A stretch of DNA of 39,304 nucleotides from an uncultured Corynebacterium sp. (lineage in GTDB: Bacteria; Actinomycetota; Actinomycetes; Mycobacteriales; Mycobacteriaceae): NCBI GenBank assembly GCA_943913645.1, contig CALTYZ010000022.1, forward strand, positions 1 through 39,304, read 5' to 3'. Positions within the stretch are counted from its first letter, which is position 1; each line of letters opens with the position of its first letter. Shown here piece by piece: positions 24,855 to 33,707 of the stretch. The position numbers and the translations under genes are program-made. The notes beneath the pieces are model-generated. The model saw only the letters and a list, made by a program, of their open reading frames with translations. It was not told the origin of the DNA and ran no database searches.

Positions 24855-25054
24855 GTAGGTGCACTCAACGCACCCTCTTTTGGGGGTTATTGATTCACTG
24901 ATGACGACGGAGAATGGGTTTTCGTGTGAGTTTTAGTGATTTTCCCTTCATCATCACTGTTGCGCAGATTACATTGGCCCCAGAGGTCGTAGTGCATCAC
25001 GCTCGATCGCATTCGCCATACACATCGAGTCACGCGCTCTATAAGGAGGTAATT

Positions 25055-26611
25055 ATGGCTGCTCTGAGCCCCGAGGAATTGAGCACGGAAAGCCTCGCTG
25101 AAATCCTGGCCGCGGGAGGTCGCCCTGCGGGAAGCGAGCGAGAAATTAAGATCATCGACACCACATTGCGTGATGCCCACCAGAGCATTTGGGCGACACG
25201 CATGACAACGGAGCACATTCTTTCCCTGCTTCCAGAGATCTCCAACGCCGGGTTCGAACACGTGGACCTAGTTGCGCCGATCCAGTTCGACGTGCAAGTG
25301 CGCTACCTTAAGCAAGACCCGTGGGAGCGTGTGCGCCTCGTTCACGAAGCGGCACCGAACACGAAGTTCCGCGCCATGATCCGCTCCCGCAACCTAGCTT
25401 CTTTCGATTTTCTCCCAGACGACATCATCCACACCTGGACCGAACGTCTATATGCGAACGGCTTCCGCGTTATCGGCGCATTTGACGGGCTCAATGACAT
25501 TGACAACATCGCCGATACGTTGAACATCGCCAAAGAGCTCGGTGCGGAAACCTATGGCTGCCTTTCATACTGTTTGAGCCCGGTCCACACTGACCAGCTC
25601 TACATCGACAAGGCGAAGGAACTGCTTGACCGCACCGACTGTGATCGCGTCATGCTCAAAGACGCAGGCGGATTGTTGACCCCGGATCGCATGAAGACAA
25701 TCATTCCTGCGATTCGATCAGTGATCGGCGATAAACCGCTCGAGGTGCATACCCACTCCCTGACGGGGCTTAGCCCGCTCACCTACATCTATGCAGCTGA
25801 GCTTGGTGCGGATTCGATTCACTCGTCGATCGCGCCTCTTGCCAACGGTCAGGGTCAGCCAGCAACCCAGTACCTTGCGCGCGACCTCCGGGCGTTAGGA
25901 TACACCGTCAATATCGACGACGAGCGTGTTCAGGCGGCATCCGACCGCATCCAGGAGATCGCTGACACTGAGGACAAACCCGTCGGTCAACCGCGGGCCT
26001 ATGACGGCGTGCACTACATGCACCAGCTTCCCGGCGGGATGCTTACGAACTTCGAGTCGCAACTTGAGACAGCAGGTCTCAGCGACCGTTTTGAAGACCT
26101 GCTCTATGAGACTGCGCGGGTCCGTGAAGAGCTTGCGTACCCCATCATGATCACCCCATTTGCACAGTTCGTCGGCACCCAGGCGGTAATGAACGTCATC
26201 TCGGGCGAACGCTACTCTGTGGTGCCAAACGAGATCAAAAAGTACGCGCTCGGCTACTACGGAGAACCACTCGCTCCGATTGACCCGGAGGCGCTGGAAA
26301 AGATTCTGACCAACGGGTCCTCCGAAATCACAGAAGAGCGCCCAGAGCTTGAGCCGCTGCTTCCGAGCCTCAAAGCGCAATACCCAGACGATGACGTCGA
26401 TACCTTGCTGCTGCGCGCTATGTTCGCTGGCACCCAGGTCGATGAAATGAAGCGCTACGTTGCTGAGGGGCGTGGTGGCCAGGGCGAGGGTGCCCCCGGC
26501 GGTTCACTGACCGCTCTGGTCCAGCAGATTTACAACACTGCGGAGACTGGCCAATTCCGGATCAAGACTGAAGATATAGAGATCAACCTCACCAAAGGAG
26601 AGAACAAGTAA
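25055..26611 (+). CDS. Biotin-dependent carboxyltransferase subunit, 5S/pyruvate-carboxylase/OadA type
   Basis: Transfers CO2 between carboxybiotin and a keto-acid type acceptor (pyruvate/oxaloacetate or a relative). The 518-residue TIM-barrel protein has the opening IIDTTLRDAHQS with the metal-ligand Asp, the carbamylated-lysine motif LKDAGG (Lys202) and metal histidines VHTHSLTG (His232, His234). The segment SIAPLANGQGQPAT corresponds to a conserved region but differs from the forms I know in OadA and pyruvate carboxylase, so substrate may differ. ATG 25055 follows AAGGAGGT. The stop overlaps the BCCP start (TAATG). Separate BCCP and biotin carboxylase genes follow. No genes for the sodium-pump membrane subunits OadB/OadG are present, which argues for a soluble carboxylase or transcarboxylase. 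Confidence 0.85.
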   Translation: MAALSPEELSTESLAEILAAGGRPAGSEREIKIIDTTLRDAHQSIWATRMTTEHILSLLPEISNAGFEHVDLVAPIQFDVQVRYLKQDPWERVRLVHEAAPNTKFRAMIRSRNLASFDFLPDDIIHTWTERLYANGFRVIGAFDGLNDIDNIADTLNIAKELGAETYGCLSYCLSPVHTDQLYIDKAKELLDRTDCDRVMLKDAGGLLTPDRMKTIIPAIRSVIGDKPLEVHTHSLTGLSPLTYIYAAELGADSIHSSIAPLANGQGQPATQYLARDLRALGYTVNIDDERVQAASDRIQEIADTEDKPVGQPRAYDGVHYMHQLPGGMLTNFESQLETAGLSDRFEDLLYETARVREELAYPIMITPFAQFVGTQAVMNVISGERYSVVPNEIKKYALGYYGEPLAPIDPEALEKILTNGSSEITEERPELEPLLPSLKAQYPDDDVDTLLLRAMFAGTQVDEMKRYVAEGRGGQGEGAPGGSLTALVQQIYNTAETGQFRIKTEDIEINLTKGENK

Positions 26612-27153
26612 TGTCTAACAACCCGAACATCAATGAGCTGAAGTCCCTCCTTCAGTGGGTAAATCTGTCCGAGGATATCCAGGAACTCAATATTAAGTAC
26701 GGCGATATTGAGCTGGCTATGTCACGCACCCCTGGCGGACTCAACCAGCAGACTGTAGCTGCACCCGCGCCGGCAGCGCCTGTTGCACCCGCGCCAGCTG
26801 CAAAAGCTGCACCCCAGGCCGAAGCACCAGCACCAACGCCGGCACCGCCCGCCCAGCAGGAGGAGGCCGCTGAGACTCCGAGCACGGCACAGCCGACAGC
26901 GTCGACGGGTAACGGGGTAGAAGTCAAATCACCTATGGTTGGCACGTTCTACTCTGCGCCGAAGCCGGGGGCGGATCCCTTTGTCAAAGTCGGCGACACC
27001 GTTGAGGTGGGTCAGGTGCTGTGCATCGTCGAGGTGATGAAGTTGATGAACAATATTGAGGCGAAAGTTGCCGGCACTGTGGCTGAGATCCTTGTTGACA
27101 ACGAAGACGCTGTCGAGCACGGCCAGCCGCTCATGGTCATTGAGCCGAAGTAG
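26611..27153 (+). CDS. Biotin carboxyl carrier protein (AccB-like)
   Basis: Carries the biotin arm between biotin carboxylase and carboxyltransferase. 180 residues: an AccB-like N-terminal part (MSNNPNINELKSLLQWV), a long flexible Ala/Pro linker (about 50-95), and the biotinyl domain with EVMKLMN, biotinylated lysine Lys144. The usual motif is EAMKMMN, so Val replaces Ala and Leu replaces Met. The N-terminal region resembles AccB of acetyl-CoA carboxylase, although the partner is a 5S-type carboxyltransferase. Coupled to the upstream gene by TAATG; the biotin carboxylase gene follows after 12 bases. Confidence 0.9.
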   Translation: MSNNPNINELKSLLQWVNLSEDIQELNIKYGDIELAMSRTPGGLNQQTVAAPAPAAPVAPAPAAKAAPQAEAPAPTPAPPAQQEEAAETPSTAQPTASTGNGVEVKSPMVGTFYSAPKPGADPFVKVGDTVEVGQVLCIVEVMKLMNNIEAKVAGTVAEILVDNEDAVEHGQPLMVIEPK

Positions 27154-27165
27154 AGGAGGCCTGCC

Positions 27166-28563
27166 ATGGTTGAATCAGGTTTGCTCGGCAGTGTGCTCAT
27201 CGCCAACCGTGGCGAAATCGCACTGCGCATTATCCGAGCGTGCAAAGAGTTAGGAATCAAGAGCATCCTTGCTTACTCGGAGGGTGACCGTGACTCGCTG
27301 CCAGTAAAAGAGGCTGATAAAGCGGTATGTGTGGGGCCTGCGAACGCCGCTAAGAGCTACAACAGTCCGGAGTTCATCATTTCGGCTGCGATGGCCTACA
27401 AAGCGGATGCTATTCACCCAGGTTATGGTTTCCTGTCTGAAAAGTCCGATTTTGTCAAGATGGTTGAAGATGAGGGGATCGGGTTTGTTGGCCCTTCGTC
27501 TGAGCACATCCGTTTGATGGGCGACAAGATTGAAGCAAAGAAAATCGCGAAACGTGCGGGTGTACCTACCGTGCCCGGTTCTGATGGTGTGGTGACTGAG
27601 TTTGATCAAGCTCTCGCTGTGGCCAAGGAAACTGGGTTCCCGCTGCTTATCAAAGCAGCTGCTGGCGGCGGTGGCCGCGGCATGCGGGTGGTGCAGGAGG
27701 AGGCGACGCTTGAGCGAGACCTCAACGAGATCATGAATGAGGCCCAGTCGGCGTTCAATGATTCATCGGTCTATATCGAACGATACCTCACTGACATTCG
27801 CCACATTGAGATCCAAGTGCTTGCCGATGGCGAGAACGCCATTGCGCTCGGGGAGCGTGATTGTACCTCGCAGCGTCGTAACCAAAAGCTCATTGAGGAA
27901 GGCCCGTCGCCGGCATTGGATGAAAAGCTGCGCGCGGGGCTGCAGGAGGCTGCGATCAACCTTTGCAAGGAGGTCGGCTACAAGAATGCGGGCACCGTTG
28001 AGTTTGTCTTCGACAATGTCGAGCGGAAGTACTACTTCATCGAGATGAACACGCGAATCCAGGTTGAGCATCCCGTCACTGAGATGATCTCTGGTGTGGA
28101 CCTCATCAAAGAGCAGATGCGTATCGCCTCTGGCCAGAAGTTGCGCCTAACTCAAGACGATGTGCAAATTCGCGGGCACGCAATCGAGTGTCGTATTAAT
28201 GCCGAAGACCCGAACGAGAATTTCGCACCTCGGCCTGGCAAGATCGAGCACTATCGTGCGCCCGGCGGTTTCGGTGTCCGGATGGATACCCACATTGAGA
28301 CCGGATACACGATTCCACCGTTCTACGATTCGATGGTTGGCAAGCTCATTTGCTGGGCTGAAACCCGTGAGGAATGCATCCAGCGTACGTTGCGTGCACT
28401 AGATGAGCTCACGGTGGATGGGGTCGTGACTACTGGCCCATTCCAAGCGATGCTGCTCAACAGTGAAGAGTTCAAATCCGGTGGCATCAATACTGGTTAT
28501 GTCGCGAAGATGCTTGAGCAGATGGATTCGTTGCCCTCTGGTGCTGCGGATTCCTCCGGGTAG
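27166..28563 (+). CDS. Biotin carboxylase subunit (AccC-like)
   Basis: ATP-dependent carboxylation of biotin on the carrier protein. 465 residues, standard length for a free-standing biotin carboxylase. It begins with VLIANRGEIALRIIRACKEL, has HPGYGFLSE, the glycine-rich ATP loop AAAGGGGRGM, ERDCTSQRRNQK, and EMNTRIQVEHPVTE with the catalytic Glu/Arg region. GAGG lies before the ATG. Third gene of the carboxylase operon. Most corynebacteria already carry a fused biotin carboxylase/carrier protein for fatty-acid synthesis, so this is a second, dedicated system. Confidence 0.93.
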   Translation: MVESGLLGSVLIANRGEIALRIIRACKELGIKSILAYSEGDRDSLPVKEADKAVCVGPANAAKSYNSPEFIISAAMAYKADAIHPGYGFLSEKSDFVKMVEDEGIGFVGPSSEHIRLMGDKIEAKKIAKRAGVPTVPGSDGVVTEFDQALAVAKETGFPLLIKAAAGGGGRGMRVVQEEATLERDLNEIMNEAQSAFNDSSVYIERYLTDIRHIEIQVLADGENAIALGERDCTSQRRNQKLIEEGPSPALDEKLRAGLQEAAINLCKEVGYKNAGTVEFVFDNVERKYYFIEMNTRIQVEHPVTEMISGVDLIKEQMRIASGQKLRLTQDDVQIRGHAIECRINAEDPNENFAPRPGKIEHYRAPGGFGVRMDTHIETGYTIPPFYDSMVGKLICWAETREECIQRTLRALDELTVDGVVTTGPFQAMLLNSEEFKSGGINTGYVAKMLEQMDSLPSGAADSSG

Positions 28564-28575
28564 TTTCCTGGGAAA

Positions 28576-29511
28576 ATGTTTGTCGTTGTGGCGATGTTGG
28601 TCGGGGCGATCGTCCCCGTCCAAACCGCTGTGAACACACGGTTTCGTATGAGTGTCGGCTCGCCGGTCGCGGCGAGCTTTCTTTCGTTTATCGTTGCGGT
28701 CGTTGCAGCAACATTCCTGGCTGGTTGTGTCACCGGACAGTTTGTACCGGATGTTGGCCGAGCTATGGCAGAGCCATGGTGGATCTGGCTCGGCGGCTTT
28801 ATGGGCGTGATGTTCATTACCGGAAATATTGTGTTATTTCCTTTCCTGGGCACCGTTGAGACCGTGATTCTTCCCATCCTTGGGCAGGTCATCATGGGCC
28901 TTGTGGTGGATTGTCTGGGCCTCTTCGGATCACCGCAAGTTGCCGTCAGTGGGCTCAGGTTGCTCGGCGCAGTCATGGTGGTTGTCGGCGTCACGCTTGT
29001 GTTAGAAGTGTTGCGGATGCCCGCTGGTCGAGATATCACCCGGGCCAGCCGTCCCAATGGCATTCGACTGTGGGCGCTGCGCATCTTCGGCGTCATCATG
29101 GGCGTGGGATCTGCTACCCAAACTGCTGTCAATGGCCGGCTGGGGGCGGTGGTCGGTAGCCCGCTTCAGGCCGGACAAATTTCGCTCGCTGTTGGTCTCG
29201 TAGTTCTGCTTGTCTTGGCTTTGGGGCTTTCCGCTTCTCGACGCGCGTTGGCAACCGGAGTTTCCCCCGGACCGTGGTGGATGTGGATGGGCGGGGTACT
29301 TGGAGCACTCTTTGTCTTTGGCGGTGCGTCATTGGTACCGATTCTGGGAACTGGCACGACCGTAATCGGCTCACTTACTGGAACCATTCTGTGTGGGCAG
29401 GTACTTGAGTCACTCGGTGTGGGGATGCAACGTCGCGCAGCACCGAGCCTCCTTCGCCTAGTCGGGTTAGCGTTCGTGCTTATCGGCGTAGTCATGGTGC
29501 GCTTGCTCTAG
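28576..29511 (+). CDS. YdcZ/DUF606-type DMT superfamily membrane protein, tandem duplicated
   Basis: A 311-residue protein made of two similar halves of about 150 residues with five helices each. The repeat is visible: VQTAVNTRFRMSVGSPVAA near the start and TQTAVNGRLGAVVGSPLQA in the second half; FLGTVETVILPILGQ and ILGTGTTVIGSLTG are a second matched pair. Single-domain YdcZ proteins usually act as pairs; here they are fused. Transport substrate unknown. ATG 28576 lies 12 bases after the biotin carboxylase stop, so it is probably co-transcribed and could move a substrate or product of that enzyme. Confidence 0.85.
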   Translation: MFVVVAMLVGAIVPVQTAVNTRFRMSVGSPVAASFLSFIVAVVAATFLAGCVTGQFVPDVGRAMAEPWWIWLGGFMGVMFITGNIVLFPFLGTVETVILPILGQVIMGLVVDCLGLFGSPQVAVSGLRLLGAVMVVVGVTLVLEVLRMPAGRDITRASRPNGIRLWALRIFGVIMGVGSATQTAVNGRLGAVVGSPLQAGQISLAVGLVVLLVLALGLSASRRALATGVSPGPWWMWMGGVLGALFVFGGASLVPILGTGTTVIGSLTGTILCGQVLESLGVGMQRRAAPSLLRLVGLAFVLIGVVMVRLL

Positions 29512-29537
29512 CAAGCTCATACACCGGGGGGCGGGCA

Positions 29538-30722
29538 CTACAGCGGGTTTTTCCATCGTTCCAAGGTCAATGTGGGAGAGAGTGACCGGGAAACACAGGT
29601 AGCAAAGGCGCCGTTTTTGTGCTGCTCCTCGGTGAAAAAGCTATCCCTGTGGTCGGGTGTGCCGTCAACCACTTTCATGATGCAGGTGCCGCAGGTTCCC
29701 TCCAGGCAGCGGGACATGATCGGAACGTCTTCCTCCTCAAAGATGTCACACACGCTTTGCCCTGGGGGAATCTCGTAGGTCTCACCACGAAACAGCACGT
29801 GGAAGGCACCATCTGCCCGCCCATCACCCGCAAGGGTTTGTTCGGAGGGGCGAAACGTCTCCCAATGGATGTTCTCAGGAGGCAGCGTGTGTGCTGCAAT
29901 TTCGATCACGGTCTCCATGAACCCTTGGGGGCCGCAGACATACACATGAGTCGCTTCGGGTTCACTTGCGTGTGTGGAATCGTCACCGGCAAGCGCCTGA
30001 GTGATGTGGTGCGCCTGCTTGTTCCTCGCGCCCGTCGCGAAAACGGACTGTGTTTGCCCGGAGCAGAAATCCTCGAACAGGTGGGCGAGGACGGCTCGCT
30101 CGACCGAGGAAGCGAAGTACAGTACCTCGTAGTCGGCGCTTTGCATCTCAAGACCACGAGCAAGCGAATAAACGGGCGCGATGCCCACGCCGGCGCCGAT
30201 GAGGATTGAACGCTTCGCCCCGGCCACAAGTGCGAAGTTGTTGCGCGGCGGCTCAATTTCGAGGACGTCGCCTGGGGTGAGGCGGTGCAGCGCAGCTGAA
30301 CCACCACGCGAATCAGTCTCGAGTTTCACCGCGATTCCGTAGAGAACGCCTGGCTTTTCTCCCGCAGGATCAGCGCCGTCTTGGCCCGTCGTCGGTGACA
30401 TCGGGAAGAGGGAATAAGGCCGGATGAGGTCTTGACCTGATGATGTAGGGATATGGATGTCACTATGGCAGCCTGGCTCGTAGCCAGCAAGGGGTTTGCC
30501 GTCGTGCGTACGAAGCGTAATAAGGGCAATCCCGTCCCAGGAATGGTCGATGTTGTGAACTGTTACCTGAATGCGGGATTGCTGGTCTGTGTAGCCGGTG
30601 CTCTGGTGCGCTGTGGTGGTGGCGGGTTTAGCTGGCAGGGCGGGAGGAACACGCCGTACCTCGCGGCGCATGCTGTGCAACAGTCCTCCGATTCCACCTC
30701 CGAGTTTGCGCTGTTCAACCAT
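29538..30722 (-). CDS. Phthalate-dioxygenase-reductase-type flavin/2Fe-2S oxidoreductase
   Basis: Single-chain electron donor moving electrons from NAD(P)H through flavin to a plant-type 2Fe-2S cluster, used by oxygenases. From ATG 30722 (strong AAAGGAGG) it has 394 residues: a ~50-residue N-terminal extension with a basic stretch (MRREVRRVPP), a flavin domain with RPYSL (101-105), an NAD domain with GAGVGIAP (176-183) and CGPQGFM (263-269), and a C-terminal ferredoxin domain with cysteines 339, 344, 347 and 376 (CLEGTCGTC...C). The order flavin-NAD-ferredoxin is that of the phthalate dioxygenase reductase/VanB class. It diverges from two MpaB/Lcp-like genes and is the natural candidate for their electron donor. 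Confidence 0.9.
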   Translation of the reverse strand: MVEQRKLGGGIGGLLHSMRREVRRVPPALPAKPATTTAHQSTGYTDQQSRIQVTVHNIDHSWDGIALITLRTHDGKPLAGYEPGCHSDIHIPTSSGQDLIRPYSLFPMSPTTGQDGADPAGEKPGVLYGIAVKLETDSRGGSAALHRLTPGDVLEIEPPRNNFALVAGAKRSILIGAGVGIAPVYSLARGLEMQSADYEVLYFASSVERAVLAHLFEDFCSGQTQSVFATGARNKQAHHITQALAGDDSTHASEPEATHVYVCGPQGFMETVIEIAAHTLPPENIHWETFRPSEQTLAGDGRADGAFHVLFRGETYEIPPGQSVCDIFEEEDVPIMSRCLEGTCGTCIMKVVDGTPDHRDSFFTEEQHKNGAFATCVSRSLSPTLTLERWKNPL

Positions 30723-31010
30723 GTCGAGCCTCCTTTTACCAGCAAAAATCGCACCTTTCTGGGCTCTGGCGTTGAAAAATGTTGGCCCAAAGTGCCTGCC
30801 GGTCAATTATGTAATCGGTACTATAGTGAAACGCGAAACGTGAGAGACAACACATCGTCGGGTGCCATATGGCGCCTGCCACTCGCCGTGTAGGGCGTTC
30901 CCCGGTTGTGTCCGTTCTGCGACTTAAACCAACGATCTGCGGATGCCCGCTTCTCCGGGGCGGCCATGTCCGGAGACAAAGGGTCTACTCATGATGGGAA
31001 AGGAAAAATC
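30723..31010. promoter_or_regulatory. Divergent control region, reductase / MpaB-like oxygenase genes
   Basis: Nothing in these 288 bases looks coding. The 8-base palindrome ACTATAGT (30820-30827) contains a plausible plus-strand -10 box TATAGT, so a repressor bound there could block the oxygenase operon. A second, nearly perfect 16-base palindrome GGTGCCATATGGCGCC lies at 30861-30876, downstream of that box. Good -35 boxes are not evident. No regulator gene is adjacent. Confidence 0.45.
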
Positions 31011-32390
31011 ATGACCGCTAGCAGCGATACGCGCCAGAAGAACCTGCATCAGGACACCCTCCGTCCGGAAATTTTGCCGATGTCGGACAACCCGTACGAG
31101 GATTTCCGGTACTTTTACCGCGACGGGATGCCGCTACGTCCAGCGCCTCAACGGCGGACGGAAACACCGTCGTGGTCCACTCTGCGCCACAACCTCTTCG
31201 ATGATTGGCACACTGTGGCCGATAGTTGGGACGGCTACACCAGCTTCCAAACGAAGCTGCTTGATGATCACATGTGGCAGACCGATGAGACGGGGGCGAA
31301 GCTCGCCGAAGCATTCAAACGTGACGGTGCTAAGAAATCCCGGGCCGATTTTGAAACTGCCCTCAACGAGGGGATTGACAAGGTCACTGCCCCCGCACCC
31401 GAGCTTGTCGACTTCTTTGCAGAAGTGGACAATATTCCGGACTGGATTGATCTTGAGGCTGCCGAGCGTGGCCGCGTTGCGTATTACAACGTCACCCCAT
31501 CTGCAGAGCTGCTCTCTATCGGCTTCGCCTACTGGGCAACGACGATGGAAGACCGCACATCTGCCGCCACTGGCGAGACTGGGATGTTTGAAAACGAGGC
31601 GTTCACCCGCATCATCGAAACCGTCAAGTTTTTCGTTGACCTTGGCAAGAAGGGAGTCTTCGGCCGCTACAGTGATGGCCTCAAAGCGGCCGTCCGTGTC
31701 AGGTTGCTGCACGCGCAGGCGAACCGCGGTCTTGAAAAACTTTGGGGGCCCGAGCACTACAACACGTTCGGCCGCCCTATCGGCTCAAGCTTCCTTGTGT
31801 CAGGTGAGGGATGGTTTGCCCTGATGCCGATCGCAATCGATGAGTTCTTCGGCCGGAAGCACTCGGGCCAGGAGTGGGACGATGTCGCAATGTACTGGGC
31901 TTGGGTGCTGTATCTCATGGGCGCCGAAGAGCGACTGATCCCGAAGACGGGCGACGAGATGCGCAAGATGACCGACTATATCTACGGCAATGGCGGCTAC
32001 TCGTCGGACTATCACGTGCGTGTGGCAACCGCGCTGATGACAATCCTTGAAAACCTCGACCCCCAAATGCCGGCCCAGGTGCTTGGCGCACTTTCGACTG
32101 TCATCGGGGATGAAGACACACAGTTCATGGTGAAAGGCTCCCGGTTTGAGGGCACGCCGTACCTGCACTGGAAGGTTGCGTTTGCTGCGAAAGCGAAAGC
32201 GGAGGCCGCAATTTGGAGTTTGCGCGACAAACTGCCAGGAGCGGCCGAGGTGAAGAAGCGGAAGGCGTCCGACGGTAAGCCTCCGTGGTCTGGTGTGTTC
32301 AAACAAATCGAGGACTACGTCAAGCAGAACGCCCCAGATGTTCAGGCGAACTACGTCCTGCACGACGACTCGAAAGAAGCTCGGCGCTAG
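31011..32390 (+). CDS. MpaB/latex-clearing-protein-like (DUF2236) oxygenase, first copy
   Basis: 459 residues, no signal peptide. It resembles the DUF2236 family, which includes the heme-b rubber oxygenase Lcp and the fungal oxygenase MpaB that cleave isoprenoid C=C bonds. Visible signs are PDWID (143-147) and the helix AAVRVRLLHAQANR, whose His234 is the expected heme ligand, followed by a GRPIGSSFL segment. Family membership is judged from these motifs and overall helical character, so it needs profile confirmation. ATG 31011 follows AAAGGA. The start is far from the divergent reductase. The second copy follows within 31 bases. Lcp is exported; this protein seems cytoplasmic, so the substrate must be taken up or made inside the cell. 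Confidence 0.7.
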   Translation: MTASSDTRQKNLHQDTLRPEILPMSDNPYEDFRYFYRDGMPLRPAPQRRTETPSWSTLRHNLFDDWHTVADSWDGYTSFQTKLLDDHMWQTDETGAKLAEAFKRDGAKKSRADFETALNEGIDKVTAPAPELVDFFAEVDNIPDWIDLEAAERGRVAYYNVTPSAELLSIGFAYWATTMEDRTSAATGETGMFENEAFTRIIETVKFFVDLGKKGVFGRYSDGLKAAVRVRLLHAQANRGLEKLWGPEHYNTFGRPIGSSFLVSGEGWFALMPIAIDEFFGRKHSGQEWDDVAMYWAWVLYLMGAEERLIPKTGDEMRKMTDYIYGNGGYSSDYHVRVATALMTILENLDPQMPAQVLGALSTVIGDEDTQFMVKGSRFEGTPYLHWKVAFAAKAKAEAAIWSLRDKLPGAAEVKKRKASDGKPPWSGVFKQIEDYVKQNAPDVQANYVLHDDSKEARR

Positions 32391-32421
32391 CCACGCCTGC
32401 GAAGCTCACTAAGGAGACATG

Positions 32422-33648
32422 ATGACGCAAACGTTTACAGACGAACCATTAGCTGCTGGCCACTACGATCGCGCTGACTGGCCGGAAGCTCGCGGAGACC
32501 GCGGGGACTTCGTGGAACGTTTCGGCGAGCAACGCGCGCAGCGCTTTGAGCAAGCCTTTTGGGCGATGGACCCCATCGCCGACGCGCTATACACCAGCGG
32601 GAACAAAAGCAAAGATGTCATGCCAAACTTGCGTGCCGCACTTGCTCGTGGAGAAGCGGAGGAGAACACCTTCCCGGAGGTCGCGGCACTTATCAATGAC
32701 ATGAACGCAGTGCTGCAAACCGTTGACTGGGAACGCCTCGAGCGTGGACAGCGAGCTGCCCTGTCAATTCCCGTGCTGGTGCAGAACCTCTCCCTCGGCC
32801 CGGGAGCGCTGATCCACACATACGCCACCCCGTCGATCGCTGACGTCTTGGTGAACACTGGCGAACTGACCGAGGGCGCTGTGCATCGCTTGGCGTATAC
32901 CACTAACTGGATCTACTCCGTCTACCTGAAAGACGGCCTGAAACCGGGCAACGTGAGCTACGTGCATACCGGAATGGTTCGTGCAATGCATGCGCACGTA
33001 CGGCGCGTCCAAAGTCAGCTCGGCTTGGACTACAGCCAGTGGGGAGCACCGATTAGCGAGTTTGACATGCTGCGCACCTGGTTCGACTTTACCTACATCG
33101 CCTTCACCTACTGCCGTAACCTTGGCTACCGGATGTCCATTGCGGAAGAGCAGGACTTGTTCTATCTCTGGAAGGTAGTCGGGCTCATGCTTGGCATCCC
33201 AGGTGATCTGCTGGAGCCAGAAACAGACATCGATGCGTCGCAGGAAACTATCGACGCTATTCACTTTGTAGACGGTGAGCCGAATGACGCATCCCGCGCA
33301 CTGGTAGAGGCGTTGTTTAAGGGCTTCGTCACCAACGTCAAAACGCTGCTACCTTTTGAAGACGAGTCGATCTACGACTGGATGTATACCGCCACGCGGT
33401 TAATGCACGGTGATGAAGTGGCGGACACATTCGACGTACCCCATGCTGTCTCGCGTCCGTTCACTGAACTTGGCCTGCCACTGTTGCAGCAGCGCTACGA
33501 CTTGCTGCGTGCCAACCCAGAGGCCCTCGACAAAGAGGTGGAGCAGAACCACCAGATCCTGCTCGACGCCCTGACTCACGAAACCTCGTACATGGGTCAG
33601 GACGAAGGCATCAAGATGCGTGACGGCACAATGAAACCAGGTGCGTAG
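32422..33648 (+). CDS. MpaB/latex-clearing-protein-like (DUF2236) oxygenase, second copy
   Basis: 408 residues, no signal peptide, mostly helical. The core helix HTGMVRAMHAHVRR carries the family pattern VRxxHaxVR (His190; a second His at 192), and is followed by WGAPISEFDMLRTWFDF, matching the PI...DML.T stretch of Lcp-like proteins. The upstream part (LSLGPGALIHTYATPSIADVLVNTGEL) also fits. It is clearly diverged from the first copy, so they may form a heteromer or act on successive substrates. I choose the second of two adjacent ATGs (32422) since AAGGAG is too near the first (32419). An aldehyde dehydrogenase gene follows after 59 bases. Confidence 0.75.
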   Translation: MTQTFTDEPLAAGHYDRADWPEARGDRGDFVERFGEQRAQRFEQAFWAMDPIADALYTSGNKSKDVMPNLRAALARGEAEENTFPEVAALINDMNAVLQTVDWERLERGQRAALSIPVLVQNLSLGPGALIHTYATPSIADVLVNTGELTEGAVHRLAYTTNWIYSVYLKDGLKPGNVSYVHTGMVRAMHAHVRRVQSQLGLDYSQWGAPISEFDMLRTWFDFTYIAFTYCRNLGYRMSIAEEQDLFYLWKVVGLMLGIPGDLLEPETDIDASQETIDAIHFVDGEPNDASRALVEALFKGFVTNVKTLLPFEDESIYDWMYTATRLMHGDEVADTFDVPHAVSRPFTELGLPLLQQRYDLLRANPEALDKEVEQNHQILLDALTHETSYMGQDEGIKMRDGTMKPGA

Positions 33649-33707
33649 CGCCCGGCCGGATGATCAATCCATTGACCTGAGCTATTTCCCGAAAGGAACC
33701 ATTTCAC

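Larger units (their letters stand above)
24648..25054. other. Divergent intergenic region, MFS gene / carboxylase operon
   Basis: This 407-base gap holds no gene that I can support. It must carry promoters for both directions. It contains two inverted repeats listed separately (24747-24771 and 24840-24854) and, at its right end, the strong AAGGAGGT ribosome binding site of the carboxyltransferase gene. Small frames in it have no codon bias or family resemblance. Confidence 0.6.

Noticed and set aside
24914..25054. Longer N-terminus of the carboxyltransferase starting at 24914
   Set aside because: The ATG at 25055 has a strong AAGGAGGT at ideal spacing; the extra 47 residues have no family counterpart.
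25055..28563. Sodium-pumping oxaloacetate decarboxylase
   Set aside because: No OadB or OadG membrane subunit is present and a separate biotin carboxylase is encoded, which fits an ATP-driven carboxylase instead.
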